A DNA stretch of 41,357 bases, taken from contig CAJTVH010000022.1 in assembly GCA_910579745.1 (NCBI GenBank), forward strand, positions 1-41,357. Direction: 5' to 3'. The DNA comes from an uncultured Clostridia bacterium. Its GTDB lineage: Bacteria; Bacillota; Clostridia; Lachnospirales; CAG-274. Of this stretch, positions 29,958-39,283 are shown one piece after another (the first letter of the stretch is position 1; each line of letters opens with the position of its first letter). Made by a program: the position numbers and the translations under genes. Below the pieces are notes generated by a model, which was not told the DNA's origin, ran no database searches, and saw nothing but the letters and a program-made list of their open reading frames with translations.

Positions 29958-31463
29958 ATGACTGATAATAACGCAAATATCGGATTTGAAAAACAGATAT
30001 GGGACGCCGCCTGTGAGTTATGGGGACATATTCCCGCTACAGAATATAGAAAGGTTATCATAGGTTTAATATTTTTACGTTACATATCAAGTTCGTTTGA
30101 AAAACGTTATCAACAGCTTGTAGAAGACGGTGACGGTTTTGAGGACGACCCTGACGCCTACGCTGAAGACAATATATTCTTTGTTCCCGAAAACGCAAGG
30201 TGGAGTAAAATTTCAACGGCGGCTCATACACCTGAAATAGGAAAAATCATTGATGAGGCTATGAGAGCTATTGAGGAAGAAAACAAAAGTTTAAAAAATG
30301 TACTGCCTAAAAATTACGCAAGTCCTGACCTTGACAAAAGAGTTTTGGGAAATGTTGTCGATATGTTTACCAACAACATTAATATGGACGATACGGAAGA
30401 AAGCAAAGACTTACTTGGAAGAACTTATGAATATTGTATAGCACAATTTGCCGCCAAAGAAGGTAAAAAAGGCGGAGAATATTACACGCCGTCAAGCATA
30501 GTAAAAACTATTGTATCAATTTTAAAACCTTTTAACAACTGTCGAGTTTATGACCCTTGCTGCGGTTCTGGCGGTATGTTTGTTCAGTCAGTTAAGTTTT
30601 TGCAGGCTCACAGCGGAAACAGAAACAATATATCCGTTTACGGTCAGGAGAGTAACGCCGATACTTGGAAAATGGCAAAAATGAATATGGCTATAAGAGG
30701 AATTGAGGCAGATTTTGGTCCATATCAGGCAGATACATTTTTTAATGATTTGCACCCAACTCTAAAAGCGGATTTTATAATGGCAAATCCTCCCTTTAAC
30801 CTTTCAAGCTGGGGACAGGACAAACTTAAAGATGATGTCCGCTGGAAATACGGCATACCTCCGGCTGGAAACGCAAACTTTGCATGGATACAGCATATGA
30901 TACATCACCTTGCGCCAAACGGAAAAATCGGTCTTGTACTTGCCAACGGTGCATTATCAACTCAGACAAGCGGAGAAGGAGAAATCAGAAAGAATATTAT
31001 TGAAGCTGACTTAGTTGAAGGTATTGTTGCTTTGCCTACACAGCTTTTTTACAGCGTAACTATTCCTGTTACGTTATGGTTTATAAGCAAAAATAAAAAA
31101 CAAAAAAATAAAACCTTATTTATTGACGCCCGTAAAATGGGTTATATGGTAGATAGAAAACACAGAGATTTTACAGATGATGATATAAACAAACTTGCGG
31201 ATACATTTACAGCTTTTCAGAATGGAACACTTGAAGATGTAAAGGGCTTCTATGCTGTTGTTGAAAAAGAAGATATTAAAAAACAAGATTATATACTTAC
31301 TCCCGGCAGATATGTAGGTATAGAGGAGCAAAAGGAAGACAATGAACCTTTTGAGCAAAAAATGACAAGGCTTACTTCTGAATTGTCAGATATGTTTGAG
31401 AAATCACATCAGCTTGAAGATGAGATAAGAAAGAAGTTAGGAGCTATTGGATATGAAATCTAA
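29958..31463 (+). CDS. hsdM: Type I restriction-modification DNA methyltransferase subunit
   Basis: A 501-residue N6-adenine methyltransferase. The N-terminal helical domain (FEKQIWDAACELWGHIP, YRKVIIGLIFLRYISSSFEK) is followed by the catalytic domain: YTPSSIVKTIV, AdoMet motif DPCCGSGGMFVQ near residue 200, and catalytic motif NPPF in FIMANPPFNLSSWG near residue 275. Two HsdM and one HsdS form the methylase that protects the host DNA; addition of HsdR gives the restriction complex. GAGGAG lies eight bases before the start. It overlaps the hsdS start by 11 bases. All expected motifs are present and the length is normal, so it should be active. Confidence 0.96.
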   Translation: MTDNNANIGFEKQIWDAACELWGHIPATEYRKVIIGLIFLRYISSSFEKRYQQLVEDGDGFEDDPDAYAEDNIFFVPENARWSKISTAAHTPEIGKIIDEAMRAIEEENKSLKNVLPKNYASPDLDKRVLGNVVDMFTNNINMDDTEESKDLLGRTYEYCIAQFAAKEGKKGGEYYTPSSIVKTIVSILKPFNNCRVYDPCCGSGGMFVQSVKFLQAHSGNRNNISVYGQESNADTWKMAKMNMAIRGIEADFGPYQADTFFNDLHPTLKADFIMANPPFNLSSWGQDKLKDDVRWKYGIPPAGNANFAWIQHMIHHLAPNGKIGLVLANGALSTQTSGEGEIRKNIIEADLVEGIVALPTQLFYSVTIPVTLWFISKNKKQKNKTLFIDARKMGYMVDRKHRDFTDDDINKLADTFTAFQNGTLEDVKGFYAVVEKEDIKKQDYILTPGRYVGIEEQKEDNEPFEQKMTRLTSELSDMFEKSHQLEDEIRKKLGAIGYEI

Positions 31464-32784
31464 ATGGCAAAAAGTTATTTTAGGTAATTTAATAAATACA
31501 AACCAAAATTCTTATTCAACTAAAGAAAACTGGAAGTTTGTAAATTATTTAGACACAGGAAATATAACTCAGAATGTTATTAATTACATTCAGAAAATAA
31601 ATCTCGAAAGTGAAAAGTTGCCAAGCCGAGCAAAAAGAAAAGTCAAGTATAACAGTATTATATATTCAACTGTAAGACCTAATCAAAAACATTTTGGCAT
31701 ACTAAAAAATATGCCGGAAAATTTTTTAGTATCAACAGGTTTTACAGTAATTGACGTAATTGATAATATTGCAGATGCAGATTTTCTATATTATTTTCTT
31801 TCACAAGACAATATTATAGAATTATTACATTCAATAGCTGAACAAAGTACTTCAGCGTACCCATCTATAAAATCATCAGATATAGAAAACTTAGAAATTG
31901 AAATACCTAATTTAGAAACTCAAAAGAAAATAGCAGAAATTTTAAGCAGTATTGATGACAAAATAAAGCTGAATAATAAGATAAACGAAAATTTAGAACA
32001 GCAGGCACAGGCATTGTTCAAATTTTTATTTATTGATTCAGAGAAGGTTAATTATTGGAAATTTGGTACATTTTCTGATTTAATCGAATCCACACTTGGT
32101 GGCGATTGGGGTAAGGAATCACTTTCCGGAAATTATACCGAAATGGTTTATTGTGTTCGCGGAGCTGATATACCGGAAGTAAAAGCAGGAAATAAAGGAA
32201 AAATGCCTATAAGATATATACTTCCTAAAAATTATATTTTAAAGCATCTTGTTGCTGGTGACATCATAGTAGAAATTTCCGGCGGTAGTCCTACGCAATC
32301 CACTGGTCGTGTTGCGGCAATCTCACAATCATTACTTGATCGCTATGATAAAGGTATGATATGTACTAATTTTTGTCGTGCCATCAAACCCAAAGATGGA
32401 TATAGTATGTTCATTTATTACTATTGGCAGTACCTTTATAACCAAAATGTATTTTTCTTATATGAGAATGGTACAACAGGTATAAAAAATCTGGATTTAA
32501 CAGGTTTTATAACATCACAAGAAATAGTTTTGCCTCCAAAGAATATTGTTGTATATTTTGATGACTTTTGTCAGTCTGTTTTCAATAGAATATTTGCTAA
32601 TGGAATGGAAAATGAACAACTTATCGCTTTGAGAGATACTTTACTACCAAAATTAATATCAGGCGAGATTGATGTATCAAATATTGATATTATGGAAGCT
32701 ATTTATGACAGTAAATACCGAAAAAATCTTAATAGTCCTTCTGATAATGTTGAAGACGCTGTTAATTCTATGCTAAATGATTAA
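31453..32784 (+). CDS. hsdS: Type I restriction-modification specificity subunit
   Basis: A 443-residue protein with two target-recognition domains. The first is at about 5-150 and is followed by the conserved helix LETQKKIAEILSSIDDKIKL; the second is at about 200-380 and is followed by ENEQLIALRDTLLPKLISGE. The second domain has GDIIVEISGGSPTQSTGRVA and FYENGTTGIKN-like repeats typical of type I S subunits. It decides the two half-sites of the recognition sequence, which cannot be predicted from sequence alone. ATG at 31453 overlaps the end of hsdM by 11 bases; a TTG two codons earlier is possible. Full length with no break. I see no second S gene or inverted recombination copy in the window. 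Confidence 0.93.
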   Translation: MKSKWQKVILGNLINTNQNSYSTKENWKFVNYLDTGNITQNVINYIQKINLESEKLPSRAKRKVKYNSIIYSTVRPNQKHFGILKNMPENFLVSTGFTVIDVIDNIADADFLYYFLSQDNIIELLHSIAEQSTSAYPSIKSSDIENLEIEIPNLETQKKIAEILSSIDDKIKLNNKINENLEQQAQALFKFLFIDSEKVNYWKFGTFSDLIESTLGGDWGKESLSGNYTEMVYCVRGADIPEVKAGNKGKMPIRYILPKNYILKHLVAGDIIVEISGGSPTQSTGRVAAISQSLLDRYDKGMICTNFCRAIKPKDGYSMFIYYYWQYLYNQNVFFLYENGTTGIKNLDLTGFITSQEIVLPPKNIVVYFDDFCQSVFNRIFANGMENEQLIALRDTLLPKLISGEIDVSNIDIMEAIYDSKYRKNLNSPSDNVEDAVNSMLND

Positions 32785-32839
32785 TTTATGTATAAAGTGT
32801 TTAACCAATCGTATAAAAAATAAGAAAAGAGGTGCTATA

Positions 32840-35800
32840 ATGTCATCGGAAGATTTCAAAGAAGTAAACTATGAAAACTCAATAATAGAACTTTTTCAAA
32901 ATATGGGATATAATCATGTTTACGCTCCCGATGTTGAAAGAGATTTCAAAAGCCCGTTATATGAAGAAATACTTTTACAGTCATTATATGACCTAAACCC
33001 AACTTTACCCGAAAACGCGATACAAGAAGCGTTATACAAGCTTAAAAATTTTGAGAACGGAGAACTTGTACAAAAAAACGATGTTTTTATGGACTATCTG
33101 CAAAACGGTATTGAAATAAGCTATATTGAAGACGGAGAGGAACAAGGCGAACGGGTTTACATAGCAAATTATAATGATACAGATAGAAATTCTTTTATTA
33201 TAGCCAATCAATGGACTTTTATTGAAAACAGCAATAAACGCCCTGATATAATTATTTTTCTTAATGGTCTGCCTATCGTTGTTATTGAGCTTAAATCCCC
33301 GTCAAGAGAGGATACGGACGCTTCAGAGGGGTATATTCAGCTTAGAAATTATATAAAAAATGATATTCCGTCTATGTTTATATATAATGTAGCCTGTATT
33401 ATGAGCGACCAGCTTACGACAAAAATAGGAACGATAACTTCCGGCGAAGATAGATTTATGGAATGGAAAACCATTGACGGAAGTTATGAAAACACAAAGT
33501 TCGCTCAGTTTGATACATTTTTTGAGGGTATATTTCAAAAAGAAAGACTTCTTGACATTATAAAGAATTTTACCTGTTTTTCAAAAAACGGAATTGAAAA
33601 TGTAAAAATTATCGCCGGTTATCATCAGTATTTCGCTGTTAAAAAAGCAGTTGCCTCAACAAAAAAAGCAACAGAAACAGACGGAAAAGCGGGCGTTTTC
33701 TGGCATACACAGGGGAGCGGAAAATCTCTTTCAATGGTATTTTACGCTCATCTTTTGCAGGATACTATTGAAAGTCCAACTATTGTTGTAATTACAGACC
33801 GTAACGACCTTGACGGACAGTTATATGCTCAATTTTCAAAATGTGAGGAGTTTCTCAGACAGAAACCTGTTCAGGCTGAAAGCCGGCAGCATTTAAAAGA
33901 ACTTTTGGCAGGTCGTAAGGCAAACGGCATTATATTTACAACAATGCAAAAATTCGAGGAATCAGATGACGCTCTTTCTGAAAGAAAAAATATTGTTGTA
34001 ATGGCTGATGAAGCACACAGAGGACAATATGGCTTATCGGAAAAAATAAAAATAACCAAAAATAAAGACGGAGAAAAAATCGCAAAAAAAGTTATAGGAA
34101 TAGCAAGAATTATAAGAAACAGTTTGCCGAATGCCTCATGTATAGGTTTTACGGGAACGCCTATTTCATCCAAAGACCGCAGTACCAGAGAAGTTTTCGG
34201 AGATTATATTGATGTTTATGATATGACGCAGGCTGTTGAGGACGGAGCGACAAGACCTGTTTATTATGAAAGCAGAGTCATAAAACTTAATCTTGATGAA
34301 CGGACCTTAAAAATGATTGATAACGAATATGATATTATGTCTGAAAATGCTGACCCTGAGGTTATCGAAAAAAGCAAGCGTACTTTAGGACAGCTTGAGG
34401 CTGTATTGGGAAACGACAACACTATTAATTCACTTGTAAATGATATTTTAGAACATTATGAGAATAACAGAGAGAATTTACTTACAGGAAAAGCTATGAT
34501 TGTAGCTTATTCAAGACCTATCGCTATGAAAATATATCATAAAATATTAGAGCTTCGTCCTGATTGGACCGAAAAAATCGGAATTGTTATGACTTCGGGG
34601 AACAAAGACCCCGAAGAATGGAGAAAAATCATCGGAAACAAAAAGCATAAGGAAGAGCTTGCTAAAAAATTCAAGGATAACGGCAGCTCTATGAAAATCG
34701 CTGTTGTAGTTGATATGTGGCTTACAGGTTTTGATGTTCCGTCTCTTGCGACAATGTACGTTTACAAACCTATGAGCGGACACAATCTTATGCAGGCAAT
34801 AGCAAGAGTAAATCGTGTTTTCGGAGATAAGGAAGGCGGTCTTGTTGTTGATTATGTGGGAATAGCTTCCGCTCTTAAACAGGCTATGAATGATTATACT
34901 GTCAGAGATAAGAAAAATTACGGAGATACTGATGTTTCAAAAGTGGCTTATCCTAAATTTCTTGAAAAATTGGGAATATGCCAAGATATCTTTTACGGAT
35001 ATGATTATTCTGAATTTTTAAATGGTACAGAACTTGAAAGGGCAAAAACAATTAGCGGAGCCGTAAACTTTATTATTGCTCGTGAAAAAGAGAAAGAAAC
35101 ATTCATAAAAGAGGCTTTAATGCTTCATCAGGCTCTTTCTTTGTGTTCATCACTTGCTCTCGAAAATGAACGTTTTGAAGCTGCATTTTTTGAGGCGGTG
35201 CGAGTTCTTGTATTGAGGCTTGCAAATACGGGAGCAAACAAAAAAATATCTTTGCCTGAAATAAACGCAAGAATAAACGAACTGTTAAAGCAAAGTATAA
35301 AAAGTGATGGAGTTATAAATCTTTTTTCAGATGTCAAAGAAGAGTTTTCACTTTTTGACCCTAAATTTCTTGAAGATATAGTAAAAATGAAAGAGAAAAA
35401 TCTTGCTGTTGAGCTTCTGAAAAAATTGATTGCGGAACAAGTTACAGTATATAAGCGTACAAATGTTGTAAAATCAGAAAAATTCAGCGAAATTATGCGG
35501 CGTTCAATAAATGCTTATCTTAACGGTATGCTTACAAATGAAGAAGTTATAGAAGAAATGCTTAAACTTGCGAAACAGATAGCGGAAGCTCAAAAAGAAG
35601 GCGAACAGCTTGGTCTTACTGCTGATGAGCTTGCTTTTTATGACGCACTTACAAAACCACAAGCAATAAAAGATTTCTATAAAAACGAAGAATTAATTGC
35701 TATTACAAAAGAACTTGCCGATACACTCAGAAAAAATAAAACTATTGACTGGCAGAAAAAAAATTCGGCAAGAGCAAAAATGAGAATGCTTATAAAGAAG

Positions 35801-35902
35801 CTTCTTAAAAAACATAAATATCCGCCCGACGGAATGGAAGACGCTGTTCAAATTGTTATGACACAATGTGAATTATGGACAGATAATGTTATGGAGTTTT
35901 AA
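32840..35902 (+). CDS. hsdR: Type I restriction endonuclease/translocase subunit
   Basis: A 1020-residue protein with an N-terminal PD-(D/E)xK nuclease (RPDIIIFLNGLPIVVIELKS near residue 130: Asp, then Glu-x-Lys), followed by SF2 translocase motors: Walker A in WHTQGSGKSLSMVFYA near 295, DEAH box in VVMADEAHRGQYG near 390, FTGTPISSKD, and motif VI in LMQAIARVNRVFGDKEGG near 645. The C-terminal helical domain would bind the methylase. The start chosen has AGAGGTG seven bases upstream; the longer frame from 32777 overlaps hsdS and has no such site. It lies 55 bases after hsdS. With hsdM and hsdS it forms a complete type I system that cuts unmodified incoming DNA. Confidence 0.95.
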   Translation: MSSEDFKEVNYENSIIELFQNMGYNHVYAPDVERDFKSPLYEEILLQSLYDLNPTLPENAIQEALYKLKNFENGELVQKNDVFMDYLQNGIEISYIEDGEEQGERVYIANYNDTDRNSFIIANQWTFIENSNKRPDIIIFLNGLPIVVIELKSPSREDTDASEGYIQLRNYIKNDIPSMFIYNVACIMSDQLTTKIGTITSGEDRFMEWKTIDGSYENTKFAQFDTFFEGIFQKERLLDIIKNFTCFSKNGIENVKIIAGYHQYFAVKKAVASTKKATETDGKAGVFWHTQGSGKSLSMVFYAHLLQDTIESPTIVVITDRNDLDGQLYAQFSKCEEFLRQKPVQAESRQHLKELLAGRKANGIIFTTMQKFEESDDALSERKNIVVMADEAHRGQYGLSEKIKITKNKDGEKIAKKVIGIARIIRNSLPNASCIGFTGTPISSKDRSTREVFGDYIDVYDMTQAVEDGATRPVYYESRVIKLNLDERTLKMIDNEYDIMSENADPEVIEKSKRTLGQLEAVLGNDNTINSLVNDILEHYENNRENLLTGKAMIVAYSRPIAMKIYHKILELRPDWTEKIGIVMTSGNKDPEEWRKIIGNKKHKEELAKKFKDNGSSMKIAVVVDMWLTGFDVPSLATMYVYKPMSGHNLMQAIARVNRVFGDKEGGLVVDYVGIASALKQAMNDYTVRDKKNYGDTDVSKVAYPKFLEKLGICQDIFYGYDYSEFLNGTELERAKTISGAVNFIIAREKEKETFIKEALMLHQALSLCSSLALENERFEAAFFEAVRVLVLRLANTGANKKISLPEINARINELLKQSIKSDGVINLFSDVKEEFSLFDPKFLEDIVKMKEKNLAVELLKKLIAEQVTVYKRTNVVKSEKFSEIMRRSINAYLNGMLTNEEVIEEMLKLAKQIAEAQKEGEQLGLTADELAFYDALTKPQAIKDFYKNEELIAITKELADTLRKNKTIDWQKKNSARAKMRMLIKKLLKKHKYPPDGMEDAVQIVMTQCELWTDNVMEF

Positions 35903-36477
35903 AAAACCAGTTAGTATTATTATAGCAAAAATTTGTACTTGTGTTAAATAGCAACATCAAAAATTATCAACGATTAAAATACTAAAAATTAAATATATTA
36001 TGTTTTATAATCAGAAAAAATAAACTTTATAATGAATTTGAAAAAGCTAAACAAGAAACAAATGATTTTCTATAATAAAATCAAATATTGATTGTTTTAT
36101 TGTTTAGCTAAAAATAAAAGGATTTTCCAAAAAATAATTCGGATAAATGATTTTAGCAGACGCAAAGCGGCTTAGAAAAAGAAAAATTTTTGTTCTTTTC
36201 AAGAGCTCGGGAAACTTCCCAACAAGCAAAAATTGAGAAAAATTTTTCAGAGGAATAATGTAGCGAAATTCGTTTATGGTTATCCATAAACATTGCTTGC
36301 CAAGATAGAAATTTATATTTTTATTGATTTTTATTTTTAAGATTTTTTTAACATTTTTAAAATTGTATTTTATAAAAAGGGTAGCTGACGACAGTCAGCG
36401 CAGGGGAAACCTAAATTCCCATGTTATAATTTTTGCAATTCTAAAATTACAAAAAACTACTAACTTTCTAAAAGAAG
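35903..36477. other. Gene-free stretch with several hairpins
   Basis: No coding sequence could be supported in this 575-bp region. It holds AGCTAAACAA/TTGTTTAGCT (36045-36054 with 36100-36109), a possible weak terminator after hsdR; GTTTATGG-TTAT-CCATAAAC (36272-36291); and GCTGAC-GACA-GTCAGC (36384-36399), followed by GCAGGGGAAACC and TTCCC. The last two hairpins stand out as GC-rich islands in AT-rich DNA and could belong to a non-coding RNA, but no known class could be assigned. Confidence 0.4.
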
Positions 36478-36520
36478 CTCTCGGCAGCTGGATTTGAACC
36501 AACGACCTTCGGGTTATGAG
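36478..36520 (-). other. 3' half of a tRNA(CAT) gene: attachment-site scar
   Basis: Read on the minus strand the 43 bases hold a tRNA from the anticodon loop on: loop CTCATAA with anticodon CAT (36518-36516), stem strand CCCGA, variable AGGTC, T arm GTTGG-TTCAAAT-CCAGC, then an acceptor-like TGCCGAGAG. The 5' half is absent; AT-rich sequence replaces it right at the anticodon loop. It resembles bacterial tRNA-fMet/Met. Tyrosine integrases commonly use the anticodon loop to 3' end of tRNA genes as attachment site and leave such a fragment at the far end of the inserted element. By that logic the element lies to the right of 36520 and includes the ABC-3C-like genes. Confidence 0.75.
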
Positions 36521-36556
36521 TTATAATAATCCTATATCATCTAATTTCATCATATC

Positions 36557-36619
36557 TTATTATGTCTAAAAAAACATTGAGTTTATCATACTTTTATTTT
36601 ATTATGTTTTATTATGTCT
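36557..36619. repeat. Three iterons next to the tRNA fragment
   Basis: TTATTATGTCT occurs at 36557-36567 and 36609-36619, with the variant TTATTATGTTT at 36599-36609. A further pair TAGGTATATTCA/TAGGTATATTTA lies at about 36636-36660. Short direct repeats beside a tRNA attachment site fit arm-type binding sites of a tyrosine integrase, though the integrase gene itself is not in the window. Confidence 0.5.
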
Positions 36620-36781
36620 ATTGTATTTCATTGTGGTAGGTATATTCATAGGTATATTTATTGTAATATAGTTGGTAAATAAAATTTACAGCAAAAACAC
36701 CTGAAATATCATAATTTACTTCTTAGCTTATACCATAGCAATAATTAAATCTTTTATTAAAATCCATCTATCTTACATATT

Positions 36782-38488
36782 CTAAATACCAAAAAATTTA
36801 TTTGTTGAACTTAATTCCAATACTTTAGATTTTTCTACGAATTCTTGATTAACTTTATCTATTCGCTCTCGTAATATAGGTATTATATATTGACCTTCTA
36901 TTCCCTCACATATTTCAAAAATGGTCTTTAATTGATTGATATGTGTATTTTCCATTTTGTCATGTATTACAAATTGTGGAACATTCATTTCTAATTCTGT
37001 ACTATATTGCATATAAGCTAAATCATATGCAACTATCACAGCCTTTTTTTTCCCCGTTCCGACTTTACCATCTAAAGCCGCTACACTAATCGGAAAATTT
37101 TTTTCCTCTTTCCACTTTTTATTATATGCCAACAAATACTTTTCTCCATATAATTTTTCACAATAACCTGAAAAAATTTGATTAAAACGTTTAATTTTAT
37201 CCTCCGCAACATTTTCACCCATTTTAGATTCAACAGAACTAAGTTCCTTATTAAGTTGCTTTTTTATTTCTTCTTGTTCCTCTAATAATTTTATAGATTG
37301 CTTTATTTCTCCTTTCTTTAATGACAAATCTTCTATTTTGCGATTAAGCATATTCAATTCATCTAACAATCCTTCATTAAGTATTTCAATAGTTACCTGT
37401 TCCTTTTCTTCTAAAAGGATAGATAATTGCTGTGAATATTGATTTAGTAGTTCTTGCTTTGAAGTTAATTGCTTTTTAATAAAGTCAATTCTATTTTGTA
37501 TCATAGAATTATGAAAATAAACCATCTCCTCAAAACTTTTTTGCAAATCAAGCACATATCTCTGTGCTTCCACATAAATTGCTTTTAAAGTACCAAAATT
37601 AATTTCTCTTTTTTCTTTAGAAAGATTTGTAATACTACTTTGTATATTACTCGTTTCAAATTCTAGTAATTCCATTTTTTCTTGCAAATCATTAATACGC
37701 AGTGTTAGTTTTCGCTTTGCATCCAGTTCATCTCTATATTTATCCATATAAGACAACTGTTGCCTTTTTTTACACAAATCATCTAAATCTGTATTAATAA
37801 TTTCTAAAGATTGTTTTAAAAGACTTAACGATGTTATACTTTTACTTTTTTCTAATACCTGTATTGTTTTAATACACTCAGAAATTTTTTTTATAAGTTC
37901 ACTTTTTTTATTCAGTAATTTATCATTATATATCTGGAATAAAAAACAATAAATTGTATCATAGGTATCGGAGGTAGTCATCAAAGGCAGAAATTTAATC
38001 ATTCCATCTTCTGAGGAATTATCTAATCTAATAAATTTAGGTATTAACTGCCTGAAAGTCGGGTGCGCTTCTTTCAAATCAAAAAGTATATTTTTCAACT
38101 CTTTCCAGAATTCTTGCTCAGTGTATAAATTATCTGCAATATATTTTTTTCCTCTCGGAAATAAATCCCTCTTAATCGAATAACTTTTTTTGTTCCTATC
38201 AATTAAAATTAATTCCGCCTGTACCTTATATTCTTTTAAAAACGCTAAAACATGCTTATTCTCACTTTTGATATCTGAATCATAATACAAATCCCTCACA
38301 GATTTTGCTCCCAAACACAAATCAATTATTTTTATTGCTGTAGACTTTCCAACACTATTCCCACTTTCAATAAAAGCCTCTGGCGTATTATCAACAATCA
38401 AACTAAGTCCCTTATTATTAAACTTGATTTCTCTGATTATTTGTTCAGAAGGTTTCATTTTGCGTACTATTAATTTTTCTATTTTCAT
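36782..38488 (-). CDS. SMC/Rad50-like ABC ATPase (DUF2326 type) of an ABC-3C-like system
   Basis: A 568-residue ATPase. The N-terminal half of the nucleotide domain has Walker A in ESGNSVGKSTAIKIIDLCLG (about residue 45). Long coiled coils follow at about 190-440 (for example LEEQEEIKKQLNKELSSVES), and the C-terminal half has GTGKKKAVIVAYDLAYMQYS and the Walker B-like PQFVIHDKMEN. This layout is that of the DUF2326 ATPases found as the motor of ABC-three-component conflict systems. ATG at 38486-38488 overlaps the end of the middle-component gene by 44 bases; AGGAAGG lies upstream. Members are predicted to sense or act on invading nucleic acid and to trigger an effector. Assignment rests on architecture plus the neighbouring small genes. 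Confidence 0.8.
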   Translation of the reverse strand: MKIEKLIVRKMKPSEQIIREIKFNNKGLSLIVDNTPEAFIESGNSVGKSTAIKIIDLCLGAKSVRDLYYDSDIKSENKHVLAFLKEYKVQAELILIDRNKKSYSIKRDLFPRGKKYIADNLYTEQEFWKELKNILFDLKEAHPTFRQLIPKFIRLDNSSEDGMIKFLPLMTTSDTYDTIYCFLFQIYNDKLLNKKSELIKKISECIKTIQVLEKSKSITSLSLLKQSLEIINTDLDDLCKKRQQLSYMDKYRDELDAKRKLTLRINDLQEKMELLEFETSNIQSSITNLSKEKREINFGTLKAIYVEAQRYVLDLQKSFEEMVYFHNSMIQNRIDFIKKQLTSKQELLNQYSQQLSILLEEKEQVTIEILNEGLLDELNMLNRKIEDLSLKKGEIKQSIKLLEEQEEIKKQLNKELSSVESKMGENVAEDKIKRFNQIFSGYCEKLYGEKYLLAYNKKWKEEKNFPISVAALDGKVGTGKKKAVIVAYDLAYMQYSTELEMNVPQFVIHDKMENTHINQLKTIFEICEGIEGQYIIPILRERIDKVNQEFVEKSKVLELSSTNKFFGI

Positions 38489-38708
38489 AATACACCGTTC
38501 CTTCCTCAATTGTTATAAGTGATAACAAAAACAGCCAATCTAACGCATAATATATAAAATCCACATATACCTTTTCATCCAAACAGCTATGAGTTTCTAA
38601 TATTAAATCTTCAATAGATACTGCTTTTTTATATTTTAAAATAGATAATAAAATCCCACCTAAATAATATAATGATAAATTTGGTTCACGTTCAACATTT
38701 ATAATCAT
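38445..38708 (-). CDS. Small ABC-3C middle-component-like protein
   Basis: An 87-residue protein reading PNLSLYYLGGILLSILKYKK, SIEDLILETH and DFIYYALDWLFLLSLITIEE. The pattern of a short winged-helix-like fold with SLYYLG and ALDWLFLL resembles the small middle components (MC6-like) of ABC-3C systems, thought to bridge the ATPase and the effector. It starts with ATGA overlapping the stop of the upstream gene (38705-38708) and overlaps the ATPase start by 44 bases, so all are translated together. I rely on memory of the family signature; a profile search would settle it. Confidence 0.65.
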   Translation of the reverse strand: MIINVEREPNLSLYYLGGILLSILKYKKAVSIEDLILETHSCLDEKVYVDFIYYALDWLFLLSLITIEEGTVYYENRKINSTQNETF

Positions 38709-39283
38709 AGCGGTTTCTCCAAAATTTTACATTTCATAAAACAAAAACAAGTAAAGCATGTTACACCTAACTTCATATCCTCTATGTACATTATTTCTGT
38801 AGATGACTTAACAGTTTCAAAAATCTCATCTCTTACCATGTCAATCAACCTATCTGAATTATCCTGTACAATTTTAATATCACTCTTACCATTATCTTTA
38901 TTTTCAAGTAAGATATTGCCCCTTGCCTCATTATACAATTCATTAACATAATTTAATATTTTCGCTTTACCTCTTATATTTGAGTCATCATAAACATTCA
39001 AATGATTTTCGCATACATCATAAAATGCAGCAAAGTTTTTAATTATCTCCCGATATTTAATTACATGATTATATTCTATTTTTTCGTCTGGTTTAAACTC
39101 TTGTGGTACTGTTGATCTATAATCATCATTTGAACACACATTACCTAATGATTTAACTATTGTAGATGTTAAGGAAGGAATTCTTATAGCATTTTGAATC
39201 GGTATTAGAATATTCCCATTATTCTGTGCAACTATTACTCCTTTATTTATTCCACTATTATCTATATGATTATTTCCTAACAT
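38705..39283 (-). CDS. ABC-3C C-terminal-domain-like protein with N-terminal Asn/Gly repeats
   Basis: A 192-residue protein. The first 35 residues are short Asn/Gly/Ile repeats (NSGINKGVIVAQNNGNILIP). The rest is an all-helical domain (YNHVIKYREIIKNFAAFYDV, RGKAKILNYVNELYNEARG, SDRLIDMVRDEIFETVKSS) ending in a Cys-rich patch (CFTCFCFMKCKILEKPL). The helical part resembles the C-terminal domain by which ABC-3C effectors connect to the ATPase. No toxin domain such as a nuclease, protease or TIR is fused to it here. The start overlaps the stop of the small membrane protein gene by 14 bases, and GGAG lies nine bases upstream. It probably acts with that protein. Confidence 0.6.
   Translation of the reverse strand: MLGNNHIDNSGINKGVIVAQNNGNILIPIQNAIRIPSLTSTIVKSLGNVCSNDDYRSTVPQEFKPDEKIEYNHVIKYREIIKNFAAFYDVCENHLNVYDDSNIRGKAKILNYVNELYNEARGNILLENKDNGKSDIKIVQDNSDRLIDMVRDEIFETVKSSTEIMYIEDMKLGVTCFTCFCFMKCKILEKPL

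Noticed and set aside
28526..35997. A 19-nt direct repeat (ATACTAAAAATTAAATATA) at 28526-28544 and 35979-35997, flanking repA and hsdMSR
   Set aside because: In DNA this AT-rich a 19-nt A/T match between two places in 41 kb is close to what chance gives, and neither copy has an integrase or border feature. Not used as an attachment-site claim.
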